Assembly (NCBI GenBank): GCA_964017065.1
Contig: OZ024790.1
Coordinates: forward strand, 1,668,631-1,732,630
DNA: 64,000 nt
Source: Haliclona indistincta
Taxonomy: Eukaryota; Porifera; Demospongiae; Haplosclerida; Chalinidae
Reading direction: 5' to 3'
Shown: positions 62,540-64,000 of the stretch, one piece after another
How the letters are laid out: every line of letters begins with the position of its first letter
How positions within the stretch are numbered: the first letter of the stretch is position 1
Notes under the pieces: model-generated
Seen by the model: only the letters and a program-made list of their open reading frames with translations
Told to the model about the DNA's origin: nothing
The model's database searches: none
Position numbers and translations under genes: made by a program

Positions 62540-64000
62540 TAAAAAGATTTCTATCGAAATCAAAAGGATGTAGGGTTGTGAAATCTACCACTGGTCCACA
62601 ATGTAAACTAACAAGGAACAAGCATGGAATGGTAACACGATTGACTTGCTAACAGACCATAGATCCCTACATCAGTGGCTGCTTTGGCTGACTATAGCTA
62701 GTTCTGCTAGTTGCTGTTGATTGACACCTGACGTGCATTCTTATGTACAGCCACTGATGTAGGGATCTATGGTCTGATAGCAAGTCAATCGTGTTACCTT
62801 TCCATGCTTGTTCCTTGTTAGTTTACATTGTGGACCAGTGGTAGATTTCACAACCCTATTAGGGAGACACGGTAGTGTCTCCCTATGTAGGGTTGAACGA
62901 GAAAACAAGATGGCGGCTACATACAATGTATTAGCGTTCAAACTCTGATATTTCGCCTGGTGATGAATTTTATACGTCCATAGACACTTATATCTGCTAT
63001 CTGGCGTTGCCCCATCTTACAGTAGCAAGGAGATTGCTCGAGATTGTTACTAAAGTGACGAACCTGGAAACGGTGAAAATCGAGTTTCGTCATCTTCGTT
63101 TTCTTCTTTCTTTCTTTCTTTCTTCTTCTTCTTAATCTTTCTTTCTTCCACTCGCCTAGCACCTTTACGTGAGCAGTGCCGAGACCAAAACACCCACGAA
63201 CAGTCGTGAAATTCTCCTGGCATGTGCCTTTTGAACTTAGTTTTTAGCGAAACGGCGATATAAATTCCGCGATTTCTCGATCGTGATCCATTGTCAGCTA
63301 AGTGTTAGACGCCATTAATAATTAAAGTGATTGCGCAATACGCACGTGACCAAGCTGTGGTTAGCGCACGTGACCAAGTACAAGCTTGAGTATCGCCACG
63401 CCGTGTAGCTCACGGAGAACACATAAATTATTTGTCTGTAGTCTTCGAAGAACGGTAAGCTAGCTAGCGCAGAATCACCATTCTGCCTTGCCAGATAATT
63501 ATAACCATTGTAAACAAGTGTGGGCGTGGCTCGTATGCACTGTATTCATGCACGCGTAGGCGAGCTGATATCTACAGCATAACAATTATTTAGCTACAAG
63601 TTAATAATAAAGAAAAGACATCAACAACAGGAAAACCAAACCAATGGTGGAAACAAAGATGGCACAGTAATTGCTTGATATTGAACTGTACTTCACTGAA
63701 AAAGAAAAAAGGACACAAACAAGAAAATAAAAAGATTTCTATCGAAATCAAAAGGATGTAGGGTTGTGAAATCTACCACTGGTCAACAATGTAAACTAAC
63801 AAGGAACAAGCATGGAATGGTAACACGATTGACTTGCTAACAGACCATAGATCCCTACATCAGTGGCTGTACGTAAAGCTGTCACAAGCGGAATGCACGT
63901 CAGGTGTCAGTCAACAGCAACAAGCTAAGCTGAACTAGCTATAGTCAACTACAGCAGCCACTGATGTAGGGATCTATGGTCTGTTAGCAAGTCAATCGTG
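62540..64000. mobile_element. Composite foldback repeat, cut by the window end
   Basis: A hairpin copy (62,540-62,858), then the palindrome AGGGAGACACGGTAGTGTCTCCCT, then a reverse-oriented body (62,880-63,728) matching 29,936-30,760, then another hairpin from 63,728 running out of the window. The body contains TTTCTTTCTTTCTTCTTCTT near 63,100-63,135. No coding. Confidence 0.8.

Overview
The window is eukaryotic DNA from an invertebrate animal, most probably a demosponge (Amphimedon-like). The reasons are a multi-exon gene with GT-AG introns, several only about 47-71 bp long, coding P-loop/Roc-like GTPase modules followed by two Death domains, and a dense mix of animal-type transposons. There are no operons or ribosome-binding sites. 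The species call is inference.

The one convincing host gene runs on the + strand from at least 13,893 to 39,263. Nine exons can be placed and all junctions agree in phase: a possible last ankyrin-repeat piece (13,893), a charged helical exon (14,058), a short linker (23,915), a large P-loop/winged-helix exon (27,710-29,812), a second large P-loop exon (35,988-38,233), then four small exons with two Death domains, ending at a TGA at 39,261-39,263. Two of its introns (9.7 kb and 6.2 kb) are almost entirely transposons. A partial copy of its first GTPase exon, with the P-loop Lys changed to Asn, lies at 5,205-5,476. A second, broken small gene (39,890-40,724) is split by a MITE.

Nearly everything else is mobile DNA, often with legible target-site duplications (TSDs). 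Left part: a 582-bp element with a RecQ-like fragment (1,778-2,359); a composite foldback repeat (6,093-7,973); a satellite-bearing foldback element with 9-bp TSD (7,999-11,863) that swallowed a Ty3/gypsy-like LTR retrotransposon. Middle part: two adjacent TIR elements, both with RecQ-like helicase sequence beside the TIR. The first (14,443-18,448) holds an Academ-like transposase in a large inverted repeat; the second (18,457-23,727) holds a RecQ-like helicase convergent with a DUF6589-like gene. Then comes another giant foldback repeat in the last large intron (29,936-35,760), itself multiply invaded.

Right part: 42,798-61,856 is one Russian-doll nest. A TIR element (7-bp TSD TATCTTT) holds a Harbinger-like MITE (TSD TTA). 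That MITE was split by an eight-unit array (44,381-49,050) and by a giant palindromic element (49,208-61,630, 7-bp TSD TCCAGCG, with the assembly gap at its centre). A structurally complete Ngaro/PAT-type tyrosine-recombinase retrotransposon (55,785-61,615) sits in one end of the palindrome without a TSD. The window ends in more copies of the composite foldback repeat.

Most notable: the helicase-bearing elements sharing a TAGYCT terminus and 9-10 bp TSDs, the near-identical 3.2-kb-arm palindrome whose contig ends overlap across the gap, the intact tyrosine-recombinase retrotransposon, and the double-GTPase Death-domain gene.
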